Shown here piece after piece: positions 1 through 8,069 of a DNA stretch of 64,000 nucleotides; position 1 is the stretch's first letter; each line of letters opens with the position of its first letter. The DNA is taken from contig NZ_CP040709.1 of NCBI RefSeq assembly GCF_005952805.1, positions 1,860,001 through 1,924,000 of the forward strand, written 5' to 3'. Position numbers and translations under genes: made by a program. Below the pieces are notes generated by a model. It worked only from the letters and a program-made list of their open reading frames with translations. It was not told the origin of the DNA and ran no database searches. Source of the DNA: Inhella inkyongensis (GTDB lineage Bacteria; Pseudomonadota; Gammaproteobacteria; Burkholderiales; Burkholderiaceae_C).

Positions 1-96
1 CTCGCGCATCGGGCCACCTTGGAGGCCTTATTGCCCGTGCTGGCGGTCAATCTGGAGGCTGCCCTGGAGGCGGCCCCGAGGAGGGGGGATGCTTGA
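1..96 (+). CDS. 3' end of an upstream gene, product unknown
   Basis: Frame 1 is open from the window edge to a TGA at 94-96. The 31 visible residues end in ...EAAPRRGDA and are Leu/Ala/Glu-rich, probably helical. The stop codon overlaps the start of the HD-GYP regulator by 8 bases, so the two genes are co-transcribed and probably translationally coupled. A helical C-terminus directly before a response regulator would suit a sensor kinase or HPt domain, but nothing visible proves this. Confidence 0.55.
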   Translation, partial: LAHRATLEALLPVLAVNLEAALEAAPRRGDA

Positions 97-1168
97 TCGA
101 GCGACCGTGCTGGTGGTGGATGACACCCCGGACAACCTCAGCCTGATGCATGGGCTGTTGCGTCAGGACTACCGGGTGCGCGTGGCCAACCATGGCGAGA
201 AGGCGCTACGCATCGTGCAAGAGGAGCCGCCGGACCTGATCTTGCTGGATGTGATGATGCCCGAGCTCGATGGCTATGAGGTGTGCCGGCGCATCAAGGC
301 CATGCCCGAGGCCCGTGAGCTGCCCATCATTTTCTTGACCGCCAAGAGCCAGGTGGCGGATGAGGAGTTGGGCTTTTCGCTCGGTGCGGTGGACTACATC
401 ACCAAGCCCATCAGCCCGCCCATCGTGTTGGCCCGGGTACGCACGCATCTGCTGCTCAAGCGCAGCCACGACTTCCTGCGCGACAAGGCGGCCTATCTGG
501 AGGCCGAGGTGGCACGCCGCAGCGCCGAACTCGCGGCGATTCAGGACGTGACCATCCTGGCCATGGCCTCGCTGGCGGAGACCCGCGACAACGACACCGG
601 CAACCACATCCGGCGCACCCAGCACTATGTGCGGGTGCTGGCCCTGGCCCTGCAGCGCCACCCCGACTACGCCGCCGAGCTCAGCGACACCATGGTCGAT
701 CTGCTCTACAAATCAGCGCCCCTGCACGACATCGGCAAGGTCGGCATCCCCGACCACATCCTGCTCAAGCCCGGCCCCTTTGTGGACGATGAGTTTGAGC
801 ACATGAAGTCCCATGCCCGCCTGGGCCGTGACGCCATCGAGGCGGCGGAACGCCAGTTGGGGCGGCCTGTGCCCTTCCTGCGTGTGGCCAAGGAGATCGC
901 CTATTCGCACCAGGAAAAGTGGGATGGCAGCGGCTACCCCGAGGGCCTGCGGGGAACCGCCATTCCGTTGGGTGCGCGCCTGATGGCGCTGGCCGATGTG
1001 TACGACGCCCTGATCAGCCGGCGTTGCTACAAAGCCCCGATGACGCATGCGCAGGCGGCGGCCATCCTGCGAGCCGGGCGCGGCAGCCATTTCGATCCGG
1101 CCGTGGTGGACGCCTTTGACGCCACCGAGGCCGAGTTCGAGCGCATTGCGGCGCAGTACTCGGACTGA
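89..1168 (+). CDS. Response regulator with HD-GYP domain (predicted cyclic-di-GMP phosphodiesterase)
   Basis: The 359-aa protein has an N-terminal receiver domain (about 5-120) with acidic residues D11/D12, phospho-acceptor D54 in ILLDVMMP, and K106 in YITKPI. A short coiled linker leads to an HD-GYP domain (about 155-350) with the metal-binding HD at 213-214 (HDIGKVGIPD) and the GSGYPEGLRG signature near 281-290. HD-GYP domains hydrolyse cyclic-di-GMP to pGpG/GMP, and the receiver presumably gates this by phosphorylation (RpfG-like). The gene starts inside the stop region of the preceding gene, so its kinase is probably encoded just outside the window. All expected key residues are present. 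Confidence 0.92.
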   Translation: MLDRATVLVVDDTPDNLSLMHGLLRQDYRVRVANHGEKALRIVQEEPPDLILLDVMMPELDGYEVCRRIKAMPEARELPIIFLTAKSQVADEELGFSLGAVDYITKPISPPIVLARVRTHLLLKRSHDFLRDKAAYLEAEVARRSAELAAIQDVTILAMASLAETRDNDTGNHIRRTQHYVRVLALALQRHPDYAAELSDTMVDLLYKSAPLHDIGKVGIPDHILLKPGPFVDDEFEHMKSHARLGRDAIEAAERQLGRPVPFLRVAKEIAYSHQEKWDGSGYPEGLRGTAIPLGARLMALADVYDALISRRCYKAPMTHAQAAAILRAGRGSHFDPAVVDAFDATEAEFERIAAQYSD

Positions 1169-1183
1169 GCTTGGCTGATTGAA

Positions 1184-2626
1184 TCAGGCCGACAGCGGCA
1201 GCCAGACCCGTACGGCCAAGCCCGGCGTCTCGCCCTGATCGACCGGCCCGGATCGCGCATCTTCGAGCGTCATGCGTCCGCGCAGCGCCAGTACCGCCCC
1301 GTGCACGATGGACAGGCCCAGGCCGGCCCCCTCGCCACTCTGGCCGGGCAGACGCTGGAAACGCTCCAACACCCGCTCGCGCCACTCGGCCGGAATGCCC
1401 GGGCCTTGGTCCAGCACCTCCAGGCAGGCTTCATGGTCGCTGGCGCTCAGCTTCACCGTGACGCGACGGCCCGCTGGGCTGTACTTGATGGCATTGGTCA
1501 CCAGGTTGTCGATCACCGCCTCCAGCAACTCCTGGCGCCCCGGCACGCTCAGACTGGGCGGGGCCTGCAGTTCGAGCTCGATGTGTCGGCGGTCGGCCAG
1601 CAGGCTGACGTCGGCCAGACGCAGTTGCAGCAGGCCGGCCAGATCCAACAACTGGGTCTGGGCGGCATCGCCGGCCAGCGACTCGTTGCGCAAGCTGCTG
1701 AGTAGCTGTTCGGTCAGCCGGTTGGCGCGCTCACTCGCACGGCCCAGGCCCTGCAGCAGGGGGTAGGCGCGTTCCGGCAGGTCCAGTTCCGCCAGGCCTT
1801 CGGTGTTGACGCTGATGGCCGCCAAGGGGGTTCGCAGCTCATGGGCGGCATTGGCGGCGAACTGGCGCTCGCGCTGCTGGCTGCTACGCAAACGCTCCAA
1901 CCAGCCGTTGAGCGCGCTGCTCAGGGACTTGAGCTCGCGCTGTGGCGGTTGGGCACGCAGGGCGCTGAGGTCGTGGTAGGGCTTTTGGTCCAGTTCGCTG
2001 ACCAGGCGGTTGAGCGGACGCAGGGCGCGGCGAATGGTCCAGTAGTTGGCCGCCAGCAAGATGGGCACCAAGAGCAGCACCCAGGGCAGGGTGCGCAGCA
2101 GGGCCAGCAGCTGCGCCTGCAAGTGCTCGTGCTGCACATTGCGGATCAGTTGGATCTGGTAGCCCGTCGTGCCGTCCTGGCCGTGCCGCTGGGCCCAGCG
2201 GATGCCTTCAAAGACTTGGTGGTGCACCGCCAGATCGGCTGGTGCCAGTGGCAGGCGCTCGGCTTTGGGGTCGCTGGTGTAGATGAGCTTGCCGTGGCGG
2301 CGCAGCACCAGCATCAGGCGGTCCTCGTCACCGTCGGCGTACCAGTCCTCGACACGTTGAAAAGCGTCGAATTCCTCGATCAGGTCTTTGACCCGCTCGG
2401 GGTTGTCGGCGGCGCTGCGCGTCAACGCCAGCAGGGCCAACATCCGCTGTGGCGAGGTCAGGTACTCGGGCTCCTGGCTGTCGTTGGACTGCAGGATGTA
2501 GATCACAACGCCGAGCCAGACCAGCCCAAAAAAGACGCTTTGCACCAGCACCAGGTGCATCAGCAGGCTGGGTTGGCGCAAGGCCGACCAGGCGCGGCGC
2601 CAAATGGGGGGCTGCTTGGTGCTCAA
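1184..2626 (-). CDS. Sensor histidine kinase, QseC/TctE-like
   Basis: This 480-aa inner-membrane kinase has two transmembrane segments (about 21-45 and 175-195) flanking a roughly 130-residue periplasmic sensor. A HAMP-like region follows, then the H box with H262 (NAAHELRTPLAAI), the N box (NLVTNAIKYSP, N378) and G boxes (DQGPGIP, GEGAGLGLSI). It autophosphorylates on H262 and should pass phosphate to the regulator encoded directly upstream; the two genes overlap by four bases (ATGA at 2623-2626). The overall form resembles QseC/PmrB-type kinases, but the ligand cannot be deduced from sequence, so no symbol is given. Confidence 0.92.
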   Translation of the reverse strand: MSTKQPPIWRRAWSALRQPSLLMHLVLVQSVFFGLVWLGVVIYILQSNDSQEPEYLTSPQRMLALLALTRSAADNPERVKDLIEEFDAFQRVEDWYADGDEDRLMLVLRRHGKLIYTSDPKAERLPLAPADLAVHHQVFEGIRWAQRHGQDGTTGYQIQLIRNVQHEHLQAQLLALLRTLPWVLLLVPILLAANYWTIRRALRPLNRLVSELDQKPYHDLSALRAQPPQRELKSLSSALNGWLERLRSSQQRERQFAANAAHELRTPLAAISVNTEGLAELDLPERAYPLLQGLGRASERANRLTEQLLSSLRNESLAGDAAQTQLLDLAGLLQLRLADVSLLADRRHIELELQAPPSLSVPGRQELLEAVIDNLVTNAIKYSPAGRRVTVKLSASDHEACLEVLDQGPGIPAEWRERVLERFQRLPGQSGEGAGLGLSIVHGAVLALRGRMTLEDARSGPVDQGETPGLAVRVWLPLSA

Positions 2627-3300
2627 TCTGCGGCCGCGTCGTGAGTGCGCGGCTCCAGGTCAATCACATAGCCGATGCCGCGCACGGTGCGCAGCCATCC
2701 CGGTCCGAGTTTGCGGCGCAGATTGGACATGTGCATGTCCAGCGAGCTGACCTCCGCATTGGCCAGGGCCAGGGCTTCCAGTTGGGCGCGCGTGACCACC
2801 CGACCGACGCGCCGCAGCAGCGCATGCAGCAGCTGGAACTCGGTGGGCGAGAGGGTCAGCGGCTTGCCGTCGAGCTCGGCCTGGCGTGCCTCGGCGTCCA
2901 TGGTCAGGCCCCGGCAGGCCAGGGCGTCTGCACGGAACACGCCGCTGCGCCGCAGCAGGGCCCGCAGGCGCGACAGCAGTTCGTCCAAGGCAAAGGGCTT
3001 GACCAGGTAGTCGTCGGCGCCGCCGTCCAGGCCGCGCAGGCGGTCGGGCAGGCTGTCGCGGGCCGAGAGGATCAACACCGGCAGGGTGCGGCCCAGGCTG
3101 CGCAGCTTGTGCAGCCACAGCAGACCGTCGCCATCGGGCAGGCCCAGGTCCAGCACGATGGCGGCAAAGGTCTGGGCGTCCATCTGCGCCTGGGCCTTGG
3201 ACAGATTGCGCACCCAGGACACATCCAGGCCGGCATGCTGCAGCGCCAGGCTGGTGCCCTGGCCCAGATCGAGGTCGTCTTCCACCAGCAAAATTTTCAT
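2623..3300 (-). CDS. OmpR-family response regulator, partner of the adjacent kinase
   Basis: The 225-aa protein has a receiver domain (E7, D8, D9, phospho-acceptor D51 in VLDLGLPDGDG, K in LVKPFAL) followed by a winged-helix DNA-binding domain (about 125-220, ending VRGIGYVIDL). The start is taken at the ATG giving MKILLVEDD; an in-frame start three codons upstream is possible but less typical of the family. It overlaps the kinase gene by four bases and forms a classical two-component operon in which the regulator comes first, as in qseBC. Confidence 0.93.
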   Translation of the reverse strand: MKILLVEDDLDLGQGTSLALQHAGLDVSWVRNLSKAQAQMDAQTFAAIVLDLGLPDGDGLLWLHKLRSLGRTLPVLILSARDSLPDRLRGLDGGADDYLVKPFALDELLSRLRALLRRSGVFRADALACRGLTMDAEARQAELDGKPLTLSPTEFQLLHALLRRVGRVVTRAQLEALALANAEVSSLDMHMSNLRRKLGPGWLRTVRGIGYVIDLEPRTHDAAAD

Positions 3301-3389
3301 GGCGCGCATCCTGCCACCGGGCGCAGCGCGCTTGGGGTGGTCTTTATGGAGTCTTTAGCTTTGTGTGGCGTTTGCGGCGCAACCGTGAC

Positions 3390-4295
3390 TTACTCGGCAT
3401 GGATGGCCGGATGGGCGCGCAGGCGTGAGACGGCCAGATCGATGAAGCCGCGGCTCTTTTGCGAGGCATAGCGGCCCTCGCGGTGCAGCACATGCACAGG
3501 CAGGGCAGGCGGCTCCCAATCCACCAGCAGGCGCTCCAGTCGGCCCTCGGCCAGGTCGGTCGCCACCTGATAGGACAGCAAGCGCGTGATGCCAAAGCCA
3601 CTGCGCACCGCCTGCAGTGCGGCCTCATTGCTGCTGGTGCTCAGGCGGGCCTGCAATTTCACGCTCTGCGTCTCGCCGTCTCTGTGCATCTTCCACTCGG
3701 GGGTCGGAGTGACGCCCATGGCGGCAATCAGGGCATGGTCGGCCAGGTCCTGCGGTTGTTGTGGGCGGCCGTGCCGCTTCAGGTAATCGGGGCTGGCCAC
3801 GATGACCCGGCGCACGCTGCCGACGCGGATGGCCTGCAGCGAGGAGTCCGGCAACTCGCCAATGCGCACCGCCACGTCCACGCCTTCTTCCATCATGTTG
3901 ACCACGCGGTCCAGGAACCAGCAATTGGCCTGCACCTGCGGGTTCAGGCTCAGGTACTCGGTGACGATGGGGGTCACCACCAGCGAGCCGAACAGCACCG
4001 GGGCGGTCAGCGTGATCAATCCGCGGGGCGCGCCATGCAGGCCGGTGACCGACTCGTCGGCCTCGCTCAGATCGGCCAGGATGCGCCGACAGTCCTGCGC
4101 ATAGCGCTCACCGGCTTCGGTCACCCGCACCACCCGGGTGGTGCGGGTCAGCAGCCGGGCGCCCAGGCTGGCTTCCAGTTCGTTGATGGCGCGGGTGACG
4201 GCCGGTGGCGACAGATTGAGCTTGCGCGCCGCACCGGCAAAGCCATTGGCGTCCACCACGGCAACAAAAACCTGAATCTGATGCAGACGGTCCAC
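3390..4295 (-). CDS. LysR-family transcriptional regulator
   Basis: The 301-aa product has an N-terminal helix-turn-helix (GFAGAARKLNLSPPAVTRAI, about 18-37) and a substrate-binding domain from about residue 90. A GTG at 4295 is chosen because it is preceded by AGGAG at 5-base spacing and gives the standard family N-terminus (VDRLHQIQVF). It is transcribed away from the flavoprotein and GST genes starting at 4525, so it probably regulates them from the shared 229-bp intergenic region. It is a close paralogue of the LysR gene at 22651-23583; both belong to the DNA-binding subgroup with RTTRVVRVTE after the HTH. Confidence 0.9.
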   Translation of the reverse strand: MDRLHQIQVFVAVVDANGFAGAARKLNLSPPAVTRAINELEASLGARLLTRTTRVVRVTEAGERYAQDCRRILADLSEADESVTGLHGAPRGLITLTAPVLFGSLVVTPIVTEYLSLNPQVQANCWFLDRVVNMMEEGVDVAVRIGELPDSSLQAIRVGSVRRVIVASPDYLKRHGRPQQPQDLADHALIAAMGVTPTPEWKMHRDGETQSVKLQARLSTSSNEAALQAVRSGFGITRLLSYQVATDLAEGRLERLLVDWEPPALPVHVLHREGRYASQKSRGFIDLAVSRLRAHPAIHAE

Positions 4296-4524
4296 AGGGG
4301 CTCCTGAAGCAAGGCGGCTGCATTGTGGTGGGCCGCGCATTCTTTCCTGCGGCGCAACAGTGCATTGGCCGGCAAGGGCATTCCCCGTTCAGGGTCTTCG
4401 CGCCACAGTGCGGGCATCTCTTCCGCGAAGTCCGCATCATGCTGCCTGCCCCCTTCTTTACCGAATTGCCGCCCGAGGCTGACGCCTGGCTGCAGTCCCT
4501 TCCCCTGCCACATGGAACCCCTCC

Positions 4525-5967
4525 ATGCAAGAACTGAGCGTTGATGTCGCCATCATTGGCACCGGCACGGCCGGCATGGGGGCCTACCGCGGTGCGCGCC
4601 AGCACACCGAAAGCGTCCTCGCCATCGAAAGCGGCCCCTACGGCACCACCTGCGCGCGGGTGGGCTGCATGCCCAGCAAGCTGCTGATTGCCGCCGCCGA
4701 GGCCGCCCATGCCGTGGCCGCCGCTCCGGGCTTTGGTGTGAACGTGCTGGGCGTGCAGGTCGACGGCCGGGCCGTGATGCAGCGCGTGCGCGCCGAGCGC
4801 GATCGCTTTGTCGGCTTCGTCACCGAGTCGGTTGACGGCTGGCCGACCGCGCACAAGCTGCGTGGCCACGCCCGCTTTGTGGCGCCCGGCGTGCTGGAGG
4901 TGCAGGATCAGGGGAGTGGCCGCTCCACCCGCGTGCGCGCCGCGCGCATCGTCATTGCTACAGGCTCCGAGCCGGTGATCGAGCCGCGCTGGCAGCAGGT
5001 GCTGGGCGACCGCCTGATCCGCAACGACGAAGTGTTTGACTGGCAGGAACTGCCGCGCGCCGTGCTGGTGCTGGGCGCCGGCGTCATTGCCTTGGAGTTG
5101 GCGCAAGCCCTGCACCGGTTGGGTGTGCGAGTGCGGCTGATTGGCCGTAGCCAGCGCGTGGGGCCGCTGACCGACCCGGCACTGCAGGCCCTGAGCCGCG
5201 AGATCCTGGGCGCCGAGATCCCCATGCACCTGGGCCTGGCCCAGCCTGATTTGCGCCGCGAGGGCGACGAGGTGGTGCTGACCGTGGCCGGCCAGGAGGA
5301 GCGCTTTGACTGGGTGCTGGCTGCCGCCGGCCGCCGCCCGCGCTTGCAAGGCCTGGGGCTGGAGCTCAGCGGCCTGCCGCTGGACGCGCAGGGCGTGCCG
5401 CTGTTTGACCGCCACACGGGTCAGGTGGGCTCGCAGCCCGTCTTCATCGCTGGCGACGCCAATGCCGAGCTGCAACTGCTGCATGAGGCCGCCGACGAAG
5501 GTCGCATCGCCGGCGACAACGCCGGCCGCTGGCCCGATGTGCGCGTGCGCCCCCGCCGTGCGCCGCTGGCCGTGGTGTTTTCCGATCCGCAAATCATGCT
5601 GGCGGGCCAGAGCCATGCTGAGCTGCTGCGCGCCGGGGTGGCCTTCGAGACCGGCCGTGTCAGCTTTGCCGACCAAGGCCGCAGCCGCGTGATGCGCAAG
5701 AACCAGGGCGGCCTGCACCTCTACGCAGACAAGGACAGTGGCCGGCTGTTGGGCGCCGAAATGATCGGCCCCGCCGCCGAGCATCTGGGCCACCTGCTCA
5801 GCTGGAGCGTGCAGCGCGGCGACACCGTGCAGCAGATGCTGGACAGCCCCTTCTATCACCCGGTGGTCGAAGAGGGCCTGCGCACCGCCCTGCGTGACCT
5901 GCAGCGCGCGCTGCGCATGGGCCCGCCGCCCATTGAACGCTGCCTGGACTGCGGTCCTGGCGCATGA
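4525..5967 (+). CDS. Dihydrolipoyl dehydrogenase-like pyridine nucleotide-disulfide oxidoreductase
   Basis: The 480-aa flavoprotein has an FAD dinucleotide-binding motif (IIGTGTAGMGAYRGA, about 10-24), a redox-active cysteine pair C43/C48 (TTCARVGCMPSK), an NAD(P)-binding motif GAGVIALE (184-191), a second FAD motif FIAGDAN, and the C-terminal catalytic H445-P-x-x-x-E450 (HPVVEE). Together these define class I disulfide reductases, and the spacing is closest to dihydrolipoyl dehydrogenase. It is not beside 2-oxoacid dehydrogenase genes, so it is probably an accessory lipoamide- or other disulfide-reducing enzyme. An extra cysteine pair, RCLDCGPGA, ends the protein. It overlaps the GST gene by four bases. 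Confidence 0.88.
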   Translation: MQELSVDVAIIGTGTAGMGAYRGARQHTESVLAIESGPYGTTCARVGCMPSKLLIAAAEAAHAVAAAPGFGVNVLGVQVDGRAVMQRVRAERDRFVGFVTESVDGWPTAHKLRGHARFVAPGVLEVQDQGSGRSTRVRAARIVIATGSEPVIEPRWQQVLGDRLIRNDEVFDWQELPRAVLVLGAGVIALELAQALHRLGVRVRLIGRSQRVGPLTDPALQALSREILGAEIPMHLGLAQPDLRREGDEVVLTVAGQEERFDWVLAAAGRRPRLQGLGLELSGLPLDAQGVPLFDRHTGQVGSQPVFIAGDANAELQLLHEAADEGRIAGDNAGRWPDVRVRPRRAPLAVVFSDPQIMLAGQSHAELLRAGVAFETGRVSFADQGRSRVMRKNQGGLHLYADKDSGRLLGAEMIGPAAEHLGHLLSWSVQRGDTVQQMLDSPFYHPVVEEGLRTALRDLQRALRMGPPPIERCLDCGPGA

Positions 5968-6596
5968 ACCCGAAAGCCTTGAACATGATCGACGTCTACT
6001 ACGCCCCCACCCCCAACGGCATCAAGATCCCCATTGCACTCGAAGAGCTGGGCGTGCCCTACCGGCTGATCCCGGTGAATCTCTCGACCAACGAACAAAA
6101 GCGCCCCGAGTTCCTGCAGATCAACCCGAACGGCCGCATCCCGGCCATCGTGGATCCCGACGGCCCCGACTGTGAGCCGATCTCGGTGTTCGAGTCCGGC
6201 GCCATCCTGCAGTACCTGGCCGAGAAATTCGGTGGCCTGCTGCCCAAGAACCCGCGCGAGCGCATCCGCGCCTTCGAGTACCTGTACTTTCAGATCGGCG
6301 GCGTGGGCCCGATGTTCGGCCAGGCCGGCTGGTTCATGCGCCAGCCCGAAAAAGTCGCCGTGGGCATCGAGCGCTACCAGAACGAAAGTCGGCGCCTCAC
6401 CGCCGTGCTGGAAACCCGTCTGCAGCAATCGCCCTGGTTGGCGGGTGACGAGTTTTCCATTGCCGACATCGCCCACTTTGGCTGGCTGCGCGTGGCGTCC
6501 TACGCCGGGGTGGACCTGAAGGACTACACGGCAGTGCAGGCCTGGGTGCAGCGGATTGGCGAGCGTCCGGCGGTGCAGCGCGCGCTGGCGCGCTGA
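5964..6596 (+). CDS. Glutathione S-transferase, Nu/YfcG/Ure2p-like
   Basis: The 210-aa protein has an N-terminal thioredoxin-fold domain starting YYAPTPNGIKIPIALEELG and containing INPNGRIPAIVD (cis-Pro region) and FESGAILQYLAEKFGG (glutathione-binding ES pair). An all-helical C-terminal domain follows with the conserved FSIADIAHFGWLR helix cap. The TPNG..K start is typical of YfcG/Ure2-type enzymes with disulfide-bond oxidoreductase activity. The ATG overlaps the flavoprotein stop (ATGA), so the two form an operon suited to glutathione/disulfide handling. A start seven codons downstream (MIDVYY) is also possible. Confidence 0.9.
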   Translation: MNPKALNMIDVYYAPTPNGIKIPIALEELGVPYRLIPVNLSTNEQKRPEFLQINPNGRIPAIVDPDGPDCEPISVFESGAILQYLAEKFGGLLPKNPRERIRAFEYLYFQIGGVGPMFGQAGWFMRQPEKVAVGIERYQNESRRLTAVLETRLQQSPWLAGDEFSIADIAHFGWLRVASYAGVDLKDYTAVQAWVQRIGERPAVQRALAR

Positions 6597-6601
6597 ATCC
6601 T

Positions 6602-7510
6602 TCAATCCTGCAGTTCGGACGCGGGGATCTCCAGCGTCCCCTGGGCCATCGGCCAGACCTCGCCGCTGACCCAGAGATCGCCAGCCGGGTCGCGGCGCAC
6701 TTGCAGCTGGCTGGCTCGCCCGGCAAAGCGGCCTTGGGCCAGCAGCACGGGGGCGTCCGGCTCCGCCAGCCCGGCCAGCCACAGATAGGCCGCGGCCGGG
6801 CCGGCCGCGCTGCCGGTGGCGACATCCTCGACCCGCCCCAGGTTGTCCCAGGTGCGGACCTCGCGCCCGACGGGGTCCAGCAGGAAGACGAATTTGGCCC
6901 CCAGCACGGCCAGCAATGGCTCCAGGTTCTGGCCGCTGAAGGCCACTTGGTCCAGGGCCTGGGCCTGCACCGGCAGCACCAGATAGGGCAGGCCGGTGGA
7001 CATCACGCGTGCGGCCAGGCCCGCCACCAAGGCCTGCGGGCCAAGGCCCAGCGCCGCCAGGATGGGCCCCAGGACCTTGGAATCAATCGCCTCGCCGATG
7101 GCCGCCCGGCCCTGGTTCATTTCGGCCCGGTGATGCGCTTCCGCTCTTTGCGTGCGCACCGTCAGCGGCCCAAGGGGCAACTGCAGCACCCATTCGGCCT
7201 GCGCCGCCTCGGGGCTGAGCAGGCGGTGAAGCACCACCGCCGCCCCCAGCACCGGATGTCCGGCAAAGGGCAACTCCTCCTCCACCGTGAAGACGCGCGC
7301 CCGGGCACCTTGGGGGCCGATCTCGGACAGGAAGATCGACTCGAACTGCTTCATCTCCTGCGTCAGGGCCTGCATGGCCGGCGCCGACCAGGCGTCGGTG
7401 TGCACAAACACCGCCAGGCCATTGCCGGTCAGGGGGCGGGTGCCGAATACGTCGACGTGGAAGTAGGGAGTCGCAGGCATGAGCGGAATTGTGTTTTGGG
7501 GTGAATCCAC
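6602..7510 (-). CDS. PhzF-family isomerase/epimerase-like protein
   Basis: The 302-aa product starts PYFHVDVFGTRPLTGNGLAVF and contains EEELPFAGHPVLGAA, the standard PhzF fold signatures; the motif TGSAAGPAAAYLW is also typical. PhzF relatives are cytosolic isomerases of the diaminopimelate-epimerase fold. True phenazine synthesis is unlikely because no other phz genes are nearby. The GTG at 7510 is used because GGAGG lies six bases upstream; an ATG ten codons further in gives the more usual family start. The gene is convergent with the GST gene, with five bases between the stops. Confidence 0.85.
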   Translation of the reverse strand: MDSPQNTIPLMPATPYFHVDVFGTRPLTGNGLAVFVHTDAWSAPAMQALTQEMKQFESIFLSEIGPQGARARVFTVEEELPFAGHPVLGAAVVLHRLLSPEAAQAEWVLQLPLGPLTVRTQRAEAHHRAEMNQGRAAIGEAIDSKVLGPILAALGLGPQALVAGLAARVMSTGLPYLVLPVQAQALDQVAFSGQNLEPLLAVLGAKFVFLLDPVGREVRTWDNLGRVEDVATGSAAGPAAAYLWLAGLAEPDAPVLLAQGRFAGRASQLQVRRDPAGDLWVSGEVWPMAQGTLEIPASELQD

Positions 7511-7599
7511 ACCGGTCCTCCGGCGCGGGGAAGGTCCGGGGCCAGGCTTTGCAAGTCGCTCTCGGAGCCGAAGTAGGGCGGCTGTGCGTTAGAGCGAGT

Positions 7600-8055
7600 T
7601 CAGTGGGGGCGGCTGCGCTGGCCAGACTGCCGATGCAAGAGATGCATCTCATGGGCCCAAACCCGCTGGCCCCAGGCGAAACCGGTCTCACTGATTTCCA
7701 GCGCATTGGTGGCGGCGTTGTCCCGAGCGTAGTCGTCCACAAACTCCGTCGACCGAAAACACATCACCACATCGTCCGCCTTGGCGCCGGTCAGGGGGTC
7801 GTCCTTCTTGCACTTGAAAACCGTGCCGCTGAAGCCGGTGTGGGTGTTGGGCTGCTGGGCCACGACTTCCCAGAACTCATCAAAGCGTTTGGCCTGGGCC
7901 TCGGTGAAGCGGCTGGCGTGGTCGTTGCCGCGCATCAGGGCTTTGATCAAATCAGTGCCCGCGTACGGCTTGTCGTCCTTCCCAAGGAGAAAGGCTTCTG
8001 CAGCCATCTGCAGGTCGGCGTACTTCAAGAGGTCAGCAATGCTGGGTGGTGTCAT
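7600..8055 (-). pseudogene. Truncated second copy of the lipase-like gene, lacking the catalytic serine
   Basis: Residues 1-130 align closely with the full-length gene at 8935-9930 (same start MTPPSIADLLKYADLQMAAE and shared FRSTEFVDD and ETGFAWGQ). Right after GQ the similarity stops and a 21-residue unrelated tail ends the frame. The GYSLGG nucleophile elbow lies about 28 residues beyond the break, so this copy cannot be a working lipase. The upstream spacer and ribosome-binding site are identical to those of the full copy. It is best read as a decaying duplicate, although the 151-aa frame is intact and could still be translated. Confidence 0.8.
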
Positions 8056-8069
8056 GGTGTTGGCTCCCT

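Noticed and set aside
1184..3300. Naming the two-component pair qseBC
   Set aside because: Architecture fits, but many Burkholderiales pairs of this type are not QseBC; sensor-domain evidence is lacking.
4438..4537. Short plus-strand frame (MLPAPFFTELPPEADAWLQS...) overlapping the flavoprotein start
   Set aside because: Amino-acid composition is plausible for a leader peptide, but there is no ribosome-binding site or family support. Kept only as a note.
4108..5859. 583-residue open frame on the minus strand opposite the flavoprotein gene, including a CPHCGAK...CPC stretch near 4410-4440
   Set aside because: It lies antisense to a well-supported gene and runs into LysR in the wrong frame. 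Long antisense frames are expected in GC-rich DNA, and its composition is His/Gln/Gly-rich shadow sequence. The cysteine-rich bit is only about 25 residues and lacks a start context.
6602..7510. Phenazine biosynthesis
   Set aside because: PhzF relatives are widespread and no other phenazine genes are present.
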